From the NCBI RefSeq assembly GCF_900176255.2, contig NZ_FXEG02000003.1:682001-746000 (forward strand): 64,000 nucleotides of DNA, in the 5' to 3' direction. The notes beneath the pieces are model-generated. The model had not been told where the DNA came from. It searched no databases and saw nothing but the letters and a program-made list of their open reading frames with translations. Source of the DNA: Mycobacterium ahvazicum (GTDB lineage Bacteria > Actinomycetota > Actinomycetes > Mycobacteriales > Mycobacteriaceae). Shown in pieces: positions 1-8,708 of this stretch (position 1 is its first letter; the number at the start of each line of letters is the position of its first letter). Position numbers and translations under genes: made by a program.

Positions 1-747
1 CAGGGCGTGGTCCGGACAAACATGTTCATTCCCGGCCGCGCAGTATGGGATCCACAGGTTGACTGGCCGCCGATACATGACAATCTTGGCGATAACCGAG
101 GCTTCTCCCCTACTGCTGGGCCCGAGGAGTCACGGGTGTCCATCTATGTCGATTACGAGAACGGCATAATCGTTGCGCGGCAGAACCCGTCAATCGACGA
201 GAAGACCGGTCAGATCCGCGCCGGAACACCCAGCATTTCGGCGGTCCAACAAAGCAACGGCTCAGTACTGATCAAGTACAGCGCCGCGGATCCACTCTCG
301 CCTGGAGGGGAAGACATTGCCAAGGCAATACCTTTCGATGTCAATGGCACTATCGCGATCGAACCTACGCCCGGAGGACCACGCGTAGGCGGCACCGTGA
401 CAAACTTTCCTGCGATCGAGATTTATTGCGATACACCGGGCGGAACAACTACACCACTAGTCCAGTCGTGGCCTCTGTTCGCGGATGACGCCCGCGGACC
501 TGCGGCAGGTCTCTGGTGGCACAGGCCAATTGGTGATGCAGCTCTTGAGCTGTCCTTCAACGATCAGGGCCCGGCTCCCAGGGTTCCGACCCCTCCGCAT
601 AGCGGTCACTTGCCCCCCGTGGCGCCAATCGGCCCGGCCCTCGTTGCGAGCCCACCGGGCATGTATCCCCTCGGACCTGTCGACCGTCCACCGGAAATCG
701 GCGTGCACGATCCCGTTATAATTTTGCCGCAGCTGCCGGCCAGATAG
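1..747 (+). CDS. Unknown protein, 5' end cut by window edge
   Basis: The reading frame is open to the first base of the window, so this is probably the C-terminal part of a longer protein; a GTG at 7 is the first possible start inside the window. The visible 246 residues hold a mixed segment of roughly 140 residues, with short strand-like stretches, followed by a Pro-rich tail from about residue 185. I do not recognise the family. No signal peptide or membrane span is visible. It is followed after 18 bases by two small membrane proteins on the same strand. It sits in the same block as Rv2082/Rv2083-type genes, which suggests, but does not prove, a cell-envelope or secretion context. Confidence 0.6.
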   Translation, partial: QGVVRTNMFIPGRAVWDPQVDWPPIHDNLGDNRGFSPTAGPEESRVSIYVDYENGIIVARQNPSIDEKTGQIRAGTPSISAVQQSNGSVLIKYSAADPLSPGGEDIAKAIPFDVNGTIAIEPTPGGPRVGGTVTNFPAIEIYCDTPGGTTTPLVQSWPLFADDARGPAAGLWWHRPIGDAALELSFNDQGPAPRVPTPPHSGHLPPVAPIGPALVASPPGMYPLGPVDRPPEIGVHDPVIILPQLPAR

Positions 748-765
748 AAAGAGGGGACTGGTCGA

Positions 766-1074
766 ATGAAAGAGCCAATCGACTGGATACGTACAGTATT
801 TCTCGGCGCAATCTTTGGCGGCTTCCTCTGGGCGATCATATTAACAGTGCCGTATTCTGCGATATACGGACATACGACATCGCTCGATTTTTACTCATTT
901 GTCTCTACCGTGTCGATCGGTATCCTCGTCGCTGGATTCACCCTGTACTTCAGGGCAAGAACGTCGCGCTGGCGCAGTACAGCCGTTGGGATTATTTTGG
1001 CCCCCATGACCGGTTGGTCGGTCTTGCTGTTCATTACCTTGACTGTGGTATTGCCTAGGCATGGGCAGTACTGA
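766..1074 (+). CDS. Small integral membrane protein
   Basis: This 102-residue protein has three hydrophobic spans, about residues 9-30, 44-62 and 72-96, so it should sit in the inner membrane. I do not recognise the family. The ATG is preceded by an AGAGGGG ribosome binding site about 9 bases upstream. Its last 14 bases overlap the next membrane-protein gene in another frame, so the two are probably translated together. Base composition is more AT-rich than the core genes of the window, which fits accessory DNA. A role as partner or immunity protein for the upstream product is only a guess. Confidence 0.55.
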   Translation: MKEPIDWIRTVFLGAIFGGFLWAIILTVPYSAIYGHTTSLDFYSFVSTVSIGILVAGFTLYFRARTSRWRSTAVGIILAPMTGWSVLLFITLTVVLPRHGQY

Positions 1075-1384
1075 GGTGGGATCTGCGGAACGCAACGACT
1101 CATTCAAGTACGCCCAGAATCATCCGATCCAGCTCCTAGCCGGACTTTTCGCCGGCGTTATGTCGACGCTTCTCACATTCGGTTTGTTGTGGTTCTTTGC
1201 GCCCGTCCTGCCCCTAACTTTATCCGGAATTACTATGCCGTTCCGCCGCGCAAGAGCATTCTCTATCGGGGCCCTGGCCGCGTTTGCGGGCGTCGTTGCT
1301 TTCGTCGGGTCGTTCGCAATATTGACTGTCATATTGTCGCTGGCAATTGGATCGACGCCTCCGCCATCTGCAGGTTTCCACTAA
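1061..1384 (+). CDS. Small integral membrane protein
   Basis: This 107-residue protein has two to three hydrophobic segments (about 22-48, 50-60 weak, 66-98) after a hydrophilic N-terminus and ends in a short Pro/Ser tail. The family is not recognised. It starts inside the preceding membrane-protein gene (14-base overlap), with no strong ribosome binding site of its own, so translational coupling is likely. The similar size and membrane nature of the two neighbours suggest a two-subunit membrane unit, but nothing in the sequence names a substrate or activity. Confidence 0.5.
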   Translation: MGSTEVGSAERNDSFKYAQNHPIQLLAGLFAGVMSTLLTFGLLWFFAPVLPLTLSGITMPFRRARAFSIGALAAFAGVVAFVGSFAILTVILSLAIGSTPPPSAGFH

Positions 1385-1553
1385 GAGTGCGGTCATGAAT
1401 GCCTGCGGTGAATTGACCAGCATCGGTGGCCGGGTTAGCCTCGCCAGGGGATAAGGGGGCCAGGCGACCAAGTCGGATCCACAGTGTCCGGAACATACGA
1501 ACAGCACGACGGTCGTAGTGACGACGACACACGCTTAGCAACGGGGGATAACG

Positions 1554-1631
1554 ATGTTCATCGGCTGCTTCACCAACGATGGCTCCGGCTCCGTCCGCCT
1601 TAAGGAGCGCGGGGGGCGTCATGAGCGGTGA
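1554..1631 (+). other. Possible 25-codon leader ORF before Rv2083-type gene
   Basis: Within the 236-base gap 1385-1620 an ATG at 1554 follows GGGGGA at a good distance (about 6 bases) and opens a 25-residue frame. That frame ends at TGA 1629-1631, overlapping the start of the next gene (ATG 1621) in another frame. It could be a coupling leader peptide or chance. The rest of the gap shows no gene. Confidence 0.25.
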
Positions 1632-2550
1632 CGATGAAATTCGAATAATTCTCGAGCACCTGGCCAAGTTGAGTGGCGGTCCACCACCCCCGGGGATCAC
1701 GCCCGATCAGCTGGCCACCGGCACAGTTCCGTTGAGCCAGCTACTGAGAGCGCTTGGCCTCGCCGCCAATAGCGGCGATCCCAGCGACATGACCGATGCC
1801 CAAACCGGTCACGCCGAACGGGGCGCGAAAACCGCTGACGCTATGGCCAAATTCCCTGCGAACGAAGCAGAGTCGGCCGGGAAGTTGGGCGGTGCCGGCA
1901 GCCCGGCCGAGATGGCGCAGCAGATTCCGCAGATGATCTCGGGCGTCGCTGGTGGTATTTCCGGGGCCATGCAAGGGCTGCTCCAGCCGTTGAGCCAGCT
2001 TCCGCAGCAGGCGGCTCAAATCGGACAGCAGATGATGCAAGCGGGCATGGGTGCGATGCAGCACGGAGCGGGAGAAGCGGCGGCGATCCCGGGTGAGCTG
2101 ACGGGATCCACCAGCGGCGCCGGTGCAGGCGCGGGCGGTGGCGGCGCGGGCGGCGGCGGACTCGGCGGCGCCACCACACCGACAGGAAGCCTCAATCCAC
2201 TGCCTGCACCATCTGCCGGCACTGAGCCCGCGTCAGCGCGTGCCAGCTCAATCCCGCCGGCGAGTGCGTCGGCACCGACTAGCGCGTCGCGGGGTGGGAT
2301 GGGCGCGATGCCGATGATGCCGCCGGGTGCCATGCACGGAGCCGGTAGCGGCGGCAAGGACGAGAAGCCCGACACCAAAAGGATTGTCGCGCCATCGGTC
2401 AAGAACGGCGCTCCGGTCCAGGGTCGTATCACAACACCACCGCCGGTTCCTGAAGTCGTCAAACGTGTTGAAGGCAAACCAGTTGCGAGTCGACGCATCA
2501 TCCTGCCGGAGCAAAAGCGCGACGACGACGACAAGGATGCGAACCGGTAG
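1621..2550 (+). CDS. Ala/Gly/Pro-rich protein, Rv2083/Rv3900c type
   Basis: The product is 309 residues. The start at 1621 is chosen because AAGGAG lies about 13 bases upstream and the longer frame would add non-conserved residues. The first 60 residues are helical and hydrophilic. Residues about 95-150 are Gln/Met/Ala-rich with repeated QQ pairs, residues about 170-190 are almost pure Gly/Ala, and a basic, acidic-tailed C-terminus ends in DDDDK-like residues. There is no signal peptide. The architecture resembles the M. tuberculosis proteins Rv2083 and Rv3900c, which lie next to Rv2082/Rv3899c-type genes as here. Function is unknown. Low complexity limits confidence in the family call, but codon use supports a real gene. 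Confidence 0.6.
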   Translation: MSGDDEIRIILEHLAKLSGGPPPPGITPDQLATGTVPLSQLLRALGLAANSGDPSDMTDAQTGHAERGAKTADAMAKFPANEAESAGKLGGAGSPAEMAQQIPQMISGVAGGISGAMQGLLQPLSQLPQQAAQIGQQMMQAGMGAMQHGAGEAAAIPGELTGSTSGAGAGAGGGGAGGGGLGGATTPTGSLNPLPAPSAGTEPASARASSIPPASASAPTSASRGGMGAMPMMPPGAMHGAGSGGKDEKPDTKRIVAPSVKNGAPVQGRITTPPPVPEVVKRVEGKPVASRRIILPEQKRDDDDKDANR

Positions 2551-2708
2551 CGACGGCCGACACGAGGCGCTAGCTAATTTTGCTGGCAGCTAGATCGTCT
2601 GTGCAGGAAAGATTTTCGGCTGCTTTTTCTGAGCATCACGTTGTTGTCGATCGCCGACTCGCATCAGGCACATCCCAAAACGCGACCCGGCGGAAACTGG
2701 GGTGCTCG

Positions 2709-3342
2709 ATGCCACTGAAGAGGTACGCTCCCCGCGTGTCCAACCCGCCTTTTCCGCCGCCGTCACCTACTCCTGCTCTATGGCCTACGCCGACCGTCGC
2801 ACCCAAACAGCCGTCGCGGTCATTCACGATTGCCGCGTTCGCGATTGCGCTCGCGGCAGTCGCCGTCGCGATCGGTAGCTGGTTTCGTCCTCTACCAGAC
2901 AACAAACCGACTGGACCGAACTACACGAGCAACCAGATTACAGACGCCAATCAAGGGTGTGCGCGGCGTTTTCGAAGGCGAACAACGCAGTAAGGGCAGC
3001 GACCGCGCGGGACAAGGGCTCAGACTACGCCACGCAACTAGCTTCAGCGGTGAACGTCCGGCAAGCGCTACTGGCAGCCAGTCAGTCCTTGTCAACCACC
3101 TTAAACGACGCACCAGCCGCCCCCGCCGACATCGCTTCAAACGTTCACAATCTCATCAGCTCCTGCTCGCGGGTGGGCTCAAAGATCCACGGCAGGCGAG
3201 CTCCTGGTGGTCGGGCCCTACCTCGGATGCCTACCAGGCTCTGACGGTCGCCCTAATTGCCGGCACTTCCGAATCAGAGAAAAGCCCGATCTTGCATTCT
3301 GGCGATGAAGCGACTTCGGCACTTGAGGACCTTTGCAGATAA
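2709..3342 (+). pseudogene. Decayed copy of the 3441-3998 membrane protein gene
   Basis: Three successive frames together match the intact gene at 3441-3998. The first frame (ATG 2709 or GTG 2736) encodes the Pro-rich N-terminus and membrane span and then loses frame near 2956. The second frame (about 2957-3175) carries the CAAFSKANNAV segment matching CAAHEKVHNAI of the intact copy. The third frame runs to the TAG-like end at 3342 with a C-terminus ending EDLCR, where the intact copy ends QGMCK. At least two indels separate the frames. Tandem duplication followed by decay of the upstream copy is the simplest reading. The 158 bases before it (2551-2708) show no gene. Confidence 0.7.
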
Positions 3343-3440
3343 GCTGCGACTGAACAAACCATTGCACGTTACCCATTTCTGTGGTTCTTTCGGGAACTTT
3401 TATAGATTCGCTCGAGAATGGGTGACTGGCATTATTTCGA

Positions 3441-3998
3441 ATGGGCGATAAGATTGAGGCTGTGTCGAACTTCGGACTACCTCCGTCGCCCACATCACCC
3501 TCGTGGCCAGCACCCATGCCATCCTCGCGCAGGCAGCCTTGGCTGATTTCCGCGCTACTCAGCGTTGCGCTGCTGGTGACGTTCGGTGTCGCGATCGTCG
3601 GCTGGTTTCGACCGGTGCAGCCCAAACCGCCACCCGCTCCCACCTACACCGCGAAACAGGTTGCAGACGCAAAGGCGCAAGTGTGTGCCGCCCACGAAAA
3701 GGTGCATAATGCGATCAAAGCGAGTTCGGCTCGCGAGCGGGGCGCCGACCCAACCGCCCAATTAGTGTTCGCAATCAATGGTCAACAATCAATTCTCGCG
3801 GGAAGCGAGTTTCTTCGGACAACGCTTTCGCAGCAGCCAGCAACGCCAGAAGATCTGGCTAGAACAGTGCGGAGACTCACCGACGTTTTTCAAGAGCTTG
3901 TGGTTGACTATCAGAATGGAATTCCCGATTCTGAAATGGAGCCAACCCTACGCGCAAGTGACGATGCAACTATAACAATCCAAGGTATGTGTAAATGA
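3441..3998 (+). CDS. One-pass membrane protein, intact paralogue
   Basis: This is a 185-residue protein: a cytoplasmic Pro/Ser-rich stretch (1-30), one membrane span (about 34-54), then a predicted extracytoplasmic helical domain of about 120 residues. Two cysteines, in VCAAH near residue 83 and at the penultimate CK, are kept in the decayed neighbour and may form a disulfide. A GTG at 3462 is an alternative start, matching the position where similarity to the pseudogene begins. The family is not recognised; a relation to Rv3901c-type membrane proteins is possible by position. Its stop overlaps the ATG of the 759-residue gene by 4 bases (ATGA), so the two should be co-translated. TATAGAT at 3402-3408 upstream is a possible -10. 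Confidence 0.65.
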   Translation: MGDKIEAVSNFGLPPSPTSPSWPAPMPSSRRQPWLISALLSVALLVTFGVAIVGWFRPVQPKPPPAPTYTAKQVADAKAQVCAAHEKVHNAIKASSARERGADPTAQLVFAINGQQSILAGSEFLRTTLSQQPATPEDLARTVRRLTDVFQELVVDYQNGIPDSEMEPTLRASDDATITIQGMCK

Positions 3999-6274
3999 TC
4001 TTCCCGCCAGGGGACTACTCGATACCCATTGTCGGTGACCAATGGGTGTTTGACCAAGACCTAATGATACTTTCGCATGGCAAGGTTAACCGCGGGACTA
4101 TCAAGACGGGATTTTCCAATTTTGCAGACACGCTGCGCAATGCGCAAACTGGACCGCTAGCCGACCAACGGGGCCATACGGCAGATGATCTCCGCAGCGC
4201 TTACCGCCAGGGCGAAGAGCAATCACGAGAGGTCGCAGAGAAGAACGGTGTGAAGGAGAACGCTTACGGCACCGCATACGATAGCATCGTAAGCCTCCAG
4301 CACGACCTAACTAACATCGCCGAGGAGGCCAATAACCGGATCAAGGAAATACAGAATTCCAAGTTGCCGACGGAAGCTAAGGTAACCCAGACAATTGCAT
4401 TGGTGCACCAATATCGCGCTCAGGCGAGCATGGTTGCAGCAAAATATTCCGGCAACATATTTGATGCGATGCAACAGATCCTTGATTTAGAGGGAACCGG
4501 GCAGTCAGCACGTCAATTCGCACAAGCCAACGGTGTCAATGTCGGGCAAATGTTTCGGCCACCCGAAGACGAAAAAAATCTAGAGGAATACGTTAGGGGC
4601 AACCTCGGCCATAGCGGGGCGCAGGCAGGCGCCCCACCAGGCTTCACCACACCACAGCCGGGCACCACACCACAACCGAGCGCCACTCCCGGCTTCGCCA
4701 CACCACAGCCGGGCACCACACCACAACCGAGCGCCACTCCCGGCTTCGCCACACCACAGCCGGGCGCGGCACCGCCCGTCGGAGGGCAGACTGCGCCTGC
4801 CGGCGTCGCCACTGGGGCCTCGACAAACTTCCATTCCGCAACTGGCAAACCGCCTCCGTCTGCCGACGGGCAAGTTGTTCCTGGCGCACCCGGCTCTCGC
4901 ACGAACCTGACGTCGACGTTTAAATCTCCTTCGCCTCTTACGCCTGCGGACGCACGGTTGCCGTCCCCCTCGATCTTGCCCAGTGCACCATCCGCGTCTG
5001 CCCCATCCCCGCTCGCGCCACCTAACCCGGGTGTACATACTGCGGTGCCGTCAACGGCCGCTACCCCTGGCACCCCCCTAATCGCCGCACCGACCGCGCC
5101 CGCGAGCCCGGTCCAACCCGTCACGCCAGCCGACTTGGTGCATAGCTTTGACAAGGGAATGCAAGCGGGAACACCGATTTCGGCTACTGCTGGCGCCATG
5201 CCGCCGCCTCAACCCCCGGAGCCGCAAGCCCCGCCGACGGTACCGACATCCGGCATGGGCAGCGCGCCAGTCAACGCACCGGCATATGAGGCACCGCCGG
5301 TCGCCCACGCAACGACCCCGGACGCGACCCCGGCACCGCAGGTCGTTGCGGGACCATCCGCACCAGCTGCCCCCACCGCTCCCGCACCCTCGGGTCCGCT
5401 GCCTGCTTACGCCTCCGACATTCGGCCGGCGGTCCCCGCGGCCTCGGCCCCTGTCGTCCCGTCGAGCGCAGCGCCCTCCGCAATGGCAAGCTCCGCGCCG
5501 GTCCATCCCTCAGCAGGACAGGCGAGCCCCGCCGGCCCCACGGTCGTGCGTCAGACGCCGACCCCGGCCCCGCCGTCGTCGCCGTCCAGTTTGGGCACCG
5601 AGGCCGTCGCGGCGACAGCTACCGGCGCTGTCGCCGGGGCCGCCTCTGCCAACGCTGCCGAGCGGGCACGGCTGGAACGATTCGTCGCCGCGGTCGCCCG
5701 TCAGCAGCCCCGACTGGCCTGGGCAGCCGGTGACCGGGCCGACGAAACTACCGTGCTCACAACCGATCTCGCCAGCGGCTGGATCCCACCGGGCATCGAG
5801 CTCCCAGCCGCGATCACGCTGCTCTCCCCCGAACGTCGCCGCGGAGATATCGAAACTCTGCTCGGTGAAGTCACTCTCGCCGCCGGTTACACCCCGATCC
5901 ACCTCGTCCCCGAGGAGGACGAGCCGATACCCACGTCGCCACGACCGCGGCGACTGCCCGACATCGACGAACTCGGTTGGGAATTGAACCAAGCAACGCA
6001 GTGGCGCGATGGCCTGCCGCGATTAGCCCACACCCTGGCCAAGGCCGCCACCAGCGGCACCGGCGTGCTGGACAAAGAGGTCGAGCTTCTACAGACGCAT
6101 CTGCGCGAGGTCAGCACCCGCGTTCTGGACAGCTACCCGGACAACGTCGACTTCCACGATGTCGGCAACTGGCAGCTGCTGGCCGCGATCGAAGCCCTTG
6201 TGGCCGGCGACAAGTCGGCCGCTAACTATCACCTCGCCTGGTTCCAGGCCTGTAGCACCTCGATGAGCCAGTAA
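3995..6274 (+). CDS. Rv2082-type protein with Pro-rich linker and DUF5631/5632-like C-terminus
   Basis: The 759-residue product has three regions. Residues 1-205 are helical, with a likely coiled coil (about 60-150), and lack a signal peptide. Residues about 206-545 form a Pro/Ala/Thr/Ser linker that begins with a 17-residue tandem repeat. Residues about 550-759 form a conserved globular domain (RLAWAAGDR, SGWIPPGIELP, YHLAWFQAC motifs). From memory this matches the C-terminal DUF5632/DUF5631 region shared by M. tuberculosis Rv2082, Rv3899c and related proteins. Such proteins lie near ESX-type or CpnT-type genes, so a secretion role is plausible but unproven. The downstream partner is a small DUF2563-type protein 11 bases away. 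Confidence 0.75.
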   Translation: MIFPPGDYSIPIVGDQWVFDQDLMILSHGKVNRGTIKTGFSNFADTLRNAQTGPLADQRGHTADDLRSAYRQGEEQSREVAEKNGVKENAYGTAYDSIVSLQHDLTNIAEEANNRIKEIQNSKLPTEAKVTQTIALVHQYRAQASMVAAKYSGNIFDAMQQILDLEGTGQSARQFAQANGVNVGQMFRPPEDEKNLEEYVRGNLGHSGAQAGAPPGFTTPQPGTTPQPSATPGFATPQPGTTPQPSATPGFATPQPGAAPPVGGQTAPAGVATGASTNFHSATGKPPPSADGQVVPGAPGSRTNLTSTFKSPSPLTPADARLPSPSILPSAPSASAPSPLAPPNPGVHTAVPSTAATPGTPLIAAPTAPASPVQPVTPADLVHSFDKGMQAGTPISATAGAMPPPQPPEPQAPPTVPTSGMGSAPVNAPAYEAPPVAHATTPDATPAPQVVAGPSAPAAPTAPAPSGPLPAYASDIRPAVPAASAPVVPSSAAPSAMASSAPVHPSAGQASPAGPTVVRQTPTPAPPSSPSSLGTEAVAATATGAVAGAASANAAERARLERFVAAVARQQPRLAWAAGDRADETTVLTTDLASGWIPPGIELPAAITLLSPERRRGDIETLLGEVTLAAGYTPIHLVPEEDEPIPTSPRPRRLPDIDELGWELNQATQWRDGLPRLAHTLAKAATSGTGVLDKEVELLQTHLREVSTRVLDSYPDNVDFHDVGNWQLLAAIEALVAGDKSAANYHLAWFQACSTSMSQ
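4640..4765 (+). repeat. 51-bp in-frame tandem repeat in Pro-rich linker
   Basis: Two full 51-bp units (4640-4690 and 4691-4741) and a third partial unit (4742-4765) encode GF[T/A]TPQPGTTPQPSATP. The units differ by only one or two bases, so the array is recent and should vary in copy number between strains. Confidence 0.9.
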
Positions 6275-6285
6275 GGAGGGCAGCG

Positions 6286-6591
6286 ATGTTCGTCGACATG
6301 GGATTACTGCACTCGGGCGGAAACCAGACCCACCGCGCGGGTGGCCACGCGCAAGACGCGGCCAGTCGCCTGTCGCGGGGACCGGTCATGTCGGGAATGT
6401 TCGGCGACTTTCCCGCCGCCGACCAGTTTCACGAAGCGGTGAGCGTAGCCCACGGTAACCACGTGAAAAGCCTTCAGTCCCATAGGGAAACGCTGACCTC
6501 GATCGGCGGGAAGGCGCACCAAGCCGCCGCCGGCTTCACCGAGATGGAAGAGCATAATACTGCCGAAGTGCGGGCCGTCTACCCCACCTAG
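6286..6591 (+). CDS. Small DUF2563-type (WXG100-size) protein
   Basis: This 101-residue protein with alternating helical, His-rich segments resembles the mycobacterial DUF2563 family (Rv0027/Rv0028-like proteins of about 100 residues). It has no signal peptide and no WXG motif, but its size and helix-turn-helix appearance resemble ESX substrates. An AAGGAGGG ribosome binding site lies just ahead of the ATG, 11 bases after the Rv2082-type gene, so it is the last gene of that unit. Its stop overlaps the convergent pepE stop by 4 bases. Function is unknown. Confidence 0.65.
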   Translation: MFVDMGLLHSGGNQTHRAGGHAQDAASRLSRGPVMSGMFGDFPAADQFHEAVSVAHGNHVKSLQSHRETLTSIGGKAHQAAAGFTEMEEHNTAEVRAVYPT

Positions 6592-7715
6592 GACACGGGC
6601 ACCACGACCAGCTCGTGCGGGCGGTTGTTGACGGGCAGTGCGCCGTCCTCGGTCACGATGACGATGTCTTCGATGCGCGCACCCCAGCTACCCGGAAAGT
6701 AGATTCCCGGTTCGATCGAAAAGGCCATTCCCGCAGTCAACGGCAGATCATTGCCCTTGACGATGTACGGCTCTTCGTGCACCGAGAGCCCAATGCCGTG
6801 GCCGGTGCGGTGCACGAAATATTCACCCAACCCGGCTGAGGTCAACACATCGCGCGCAGCGGCGTCGACCTGCTCGGCGGTCACTCCCGGACGAACCGCC
6901 TCGAGCGCCGCCTGCTGTGCCTGCTGCAGCAGCGAATACTGCTGCGCGACAACAGCATCGGGCTCTCCCAGGCTGTAGGTACGCGTCGAGTCGGAATGGT
7001 ATCCGGGCTCGTAGGCTCCGCCGATGTCGACGACGACAATGTCACCGGCCTGCAGTTCGCGATCCGAATAACTGTGGTGCGGGTCGGCCCCATGCGGTCC
7101 GGAGCCGACGATGATGAAGGACACATCCGAATGCCCTTCGGCGACAATGGCTTCGGCAATGTCGGCGGCCACGTCGGCTTCGGTGCGGCCCGGGATCAAA
7201 AACTCCGGCACCCGGGCGTGTACCCGGTCGATGGCCGAACCGGCCTTGCGCAGCGCGTCGATCTCGCACTCCTCCTTGACCATCCGCAGCGAGCGCAGGA
7301 TGTCGGTCGCCAACACCGGCAACACGCCGAGCACCCCGGCCAGCGGCAACAGATGCAACGCCGGCATCGAGTCGGTGACGGCAATAGCGGCAGGGCCACC
7401 ACCCAATGCCCCAAGAACCAACTGGTACGGATCGTCGCCGTCGACCCAATCGCGCACCGCCACGCCCAGTTCCGTCATGGCCGATCCCTTGAGCGAAGCC
7501 AGCTCCAGCCGCGGCACCACGACGGTCGGCTCACCCGAGGCCGGCACCACCAGCGCGGTCAGCCGCTCGAACGTCTGCGCGCGCGAGCCGCTGAGATAGC
7601 GCAGGTCGTATCCCGGGGTGATCACCAGGCCGTCGAGGCCGGCCTGGGCGGTCGCCGCGGCGGCCGCTGCCAGACGACGGGCATAGACCTCGGCGTCGAA
7701 TCGGTGAGAGTCCAT
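6588..7715 (-). CDS. pepE: Xaa-Pro dipeptidase, M24 family (PepE)
   Basis: This cytoplasmic metallopeptidase of 375 residues releases N-terminal residues linked to proline. The C-terminal pita-bread fold shows the M24 metal ligands in order: Asp in VVDIGG, Asp in DSTRTY, His in HRTGHGIG, Glu in SIEPGIYF and Glu in ARIEDIV. The start at 7715 (MDSHRFDAEVYARRL) is preferred over a GTG-type extension to 7760 because it gives the length of M. tuberculosis PepE and matches its N-terminus. The gene is divergent from the exonuclease gene, with only 35 bases between starts, so the two promoters must overlap. Confidence 0.93.
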   Translation of the reverse strand: MDSHRFDAEVYARRLAAAAAATAQAGLDGLVITPGYDLRYLSGSRAQTFERLTALVVPASGEPTVVVPRLELASLKGSAMTELGVAVRDWVDGDDPYQLVLGALGGGPAAIAVTDSMPALHLLPLAGVLGVLPVLATDILRSLRMVKEECEIDALRKAGSAIDRVHARVPEFLIPGRTEADVAADIAEAIVAEGHSDVSFIIVGSGPHGADPHHSYSDRELQAGDIVVVDIGGAYEPGYHSDSTRTYSLGEPDAVVAQQYSLLQQAQQAALEAVRPGVTAEQVDAAARDVLTSAGLGEYFVHRTGHGIGLSVHEEPYIVKGNDLPLTAGMAFSIEPGIYFPGSWGARIEDIVIVTEDGALPVNNRPHELVVVPVS

Positions 7716-7750
7716 GGCAGCCAGGCTAACCGCGCTGGCAGGATAGCCGC

Positions 7751-8707
7751 ATGCCCGCACCTCTGTGCCTCCTCGACGGCGCCAGCATGTGGTTCCGCTC
7801 GTATTTCGGGGTGCCGTCGTCGATCACCGCCCCCGACGGCCGGCCGGTCAACGCCGTCCGGGGATTCATCGACTCGATGGCCGTCGTCATCACCCAGCAA
7901 CGGCCGAAAAGACTGGCGGTCTGCCTCGACCTGGACTGGCGCCCGCAGTTTCGGGTCGACCTGATCCCGTCGTACAAGGCGCATCGGGTGGCCGAGCCGG
8001 AACCCGAAGGCACGCCCGACATCGAGGAGGTGCCCGACGAGCTGACACCGCAGGTCGACATGATCATCCAACTGCTGGACGCGTTCGGGATTGCGACGGC
8101 CGGTTCGGAGGGCTTCGAGGCCGACGACGTACTCGGCACGCTGGCCGCGCAGGAACGCGACGACCCGGTCGTCGTGGTCAGCGGGGACCGCGACCTGCTG
8201 CAGGTGGTGACCGACGACCCGGTCCCGGTTCGGGTGCTCTACCTGGGCCGCGGCCTGGCCAAAGCCACCCTGTTCGGGCCCACCGAGGTGGCCGAAAACT
8301 ACTCGGTGCCAGTCGACCGCGCCGGGCCGGCCTACGCCGAACTCGCGCTGCTGCGCGGCGACCCGTCCGATGGCCTGCCGGGTGTGCCGGGGATCGGCGA
8401 GAAGACGGCCGCCACCCTGTTGGCCCAGCACGGCTCGCTGGATCAGATCCTGGCCGCCGCCCACGACCCGAAATCCAAGCTCGCCAAGGGCTTGCGGGCG
8501 AAACTGCTGGGCGCGACCGACTACATCGAGGCCGCCGGCCAGGTGGTGCGGGTGGCTACCGACGCACCGATCGCCTTGTCGACGCCCACCGACGAATTAC
8601 CGCTGGTCGCCGCCGACCCGCAGCGCACCGCGGCGCTGGCGACGGAATTCGGCGTGGGGTCCTCGGTCGCCCGACTGCAGAAAGCGCTCGACTCGTTGCC
8701 GCAGTGA
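7751..8707 (+). CDS. 5'-3' exonuclease (PolA N-terminal/FEN family)
   Basis: This 318-residue protein has the PIN-like N-terminal part ([11 protein letters not shown]) and central acidic motifs [11 protein letters not shown] and [14 protein letters not shown] helix-hairpin-helix segment, [14 protein letters not shown], sits near residue 215. These are the hallmarks of stand-alone homologues of the DNA polymerase I 5' nuclease domain (Rv2090 in M. tuberculosis). Likely roles are flap or RNA-primer removal in replication and repair. The start lies 35 bases from the divergent pepE start with no clear ribosome binding site, so a short-leader or leaderless transcript is likely. It ends 1 base before the convergent DUF4333 gene. 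Confidence 0.9.
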   Translation: MPAPLCLLDGASMWFRSYFGVPSSITAPDGRPVNAVRGFIDSMAVVITQQRPKRLAVCLDLDWRPQFRVDLIPSYKAHRVAEPEPEGTPDIEEVPDELTPQVDMIIQLLDAFGIATAGSEGFEADDVLGTLAAQERDDPVVVVSGDRDLLQVVTDDPVPVRVLYLGRGLAKATLFGPTEVAENYSVPVDRAGPAYAELALLRGDPSDGLPGVPGIGEKTAATLLAQHGSLDQILAAAHDPKSKLAKGLRAKLLGATDYIEAAGQVVRVATDAPIALSTPTDELPLVAADPQRTAALATEFGVGSSVARLQKALDSLPQ

Positions 8708-8708
8708 G

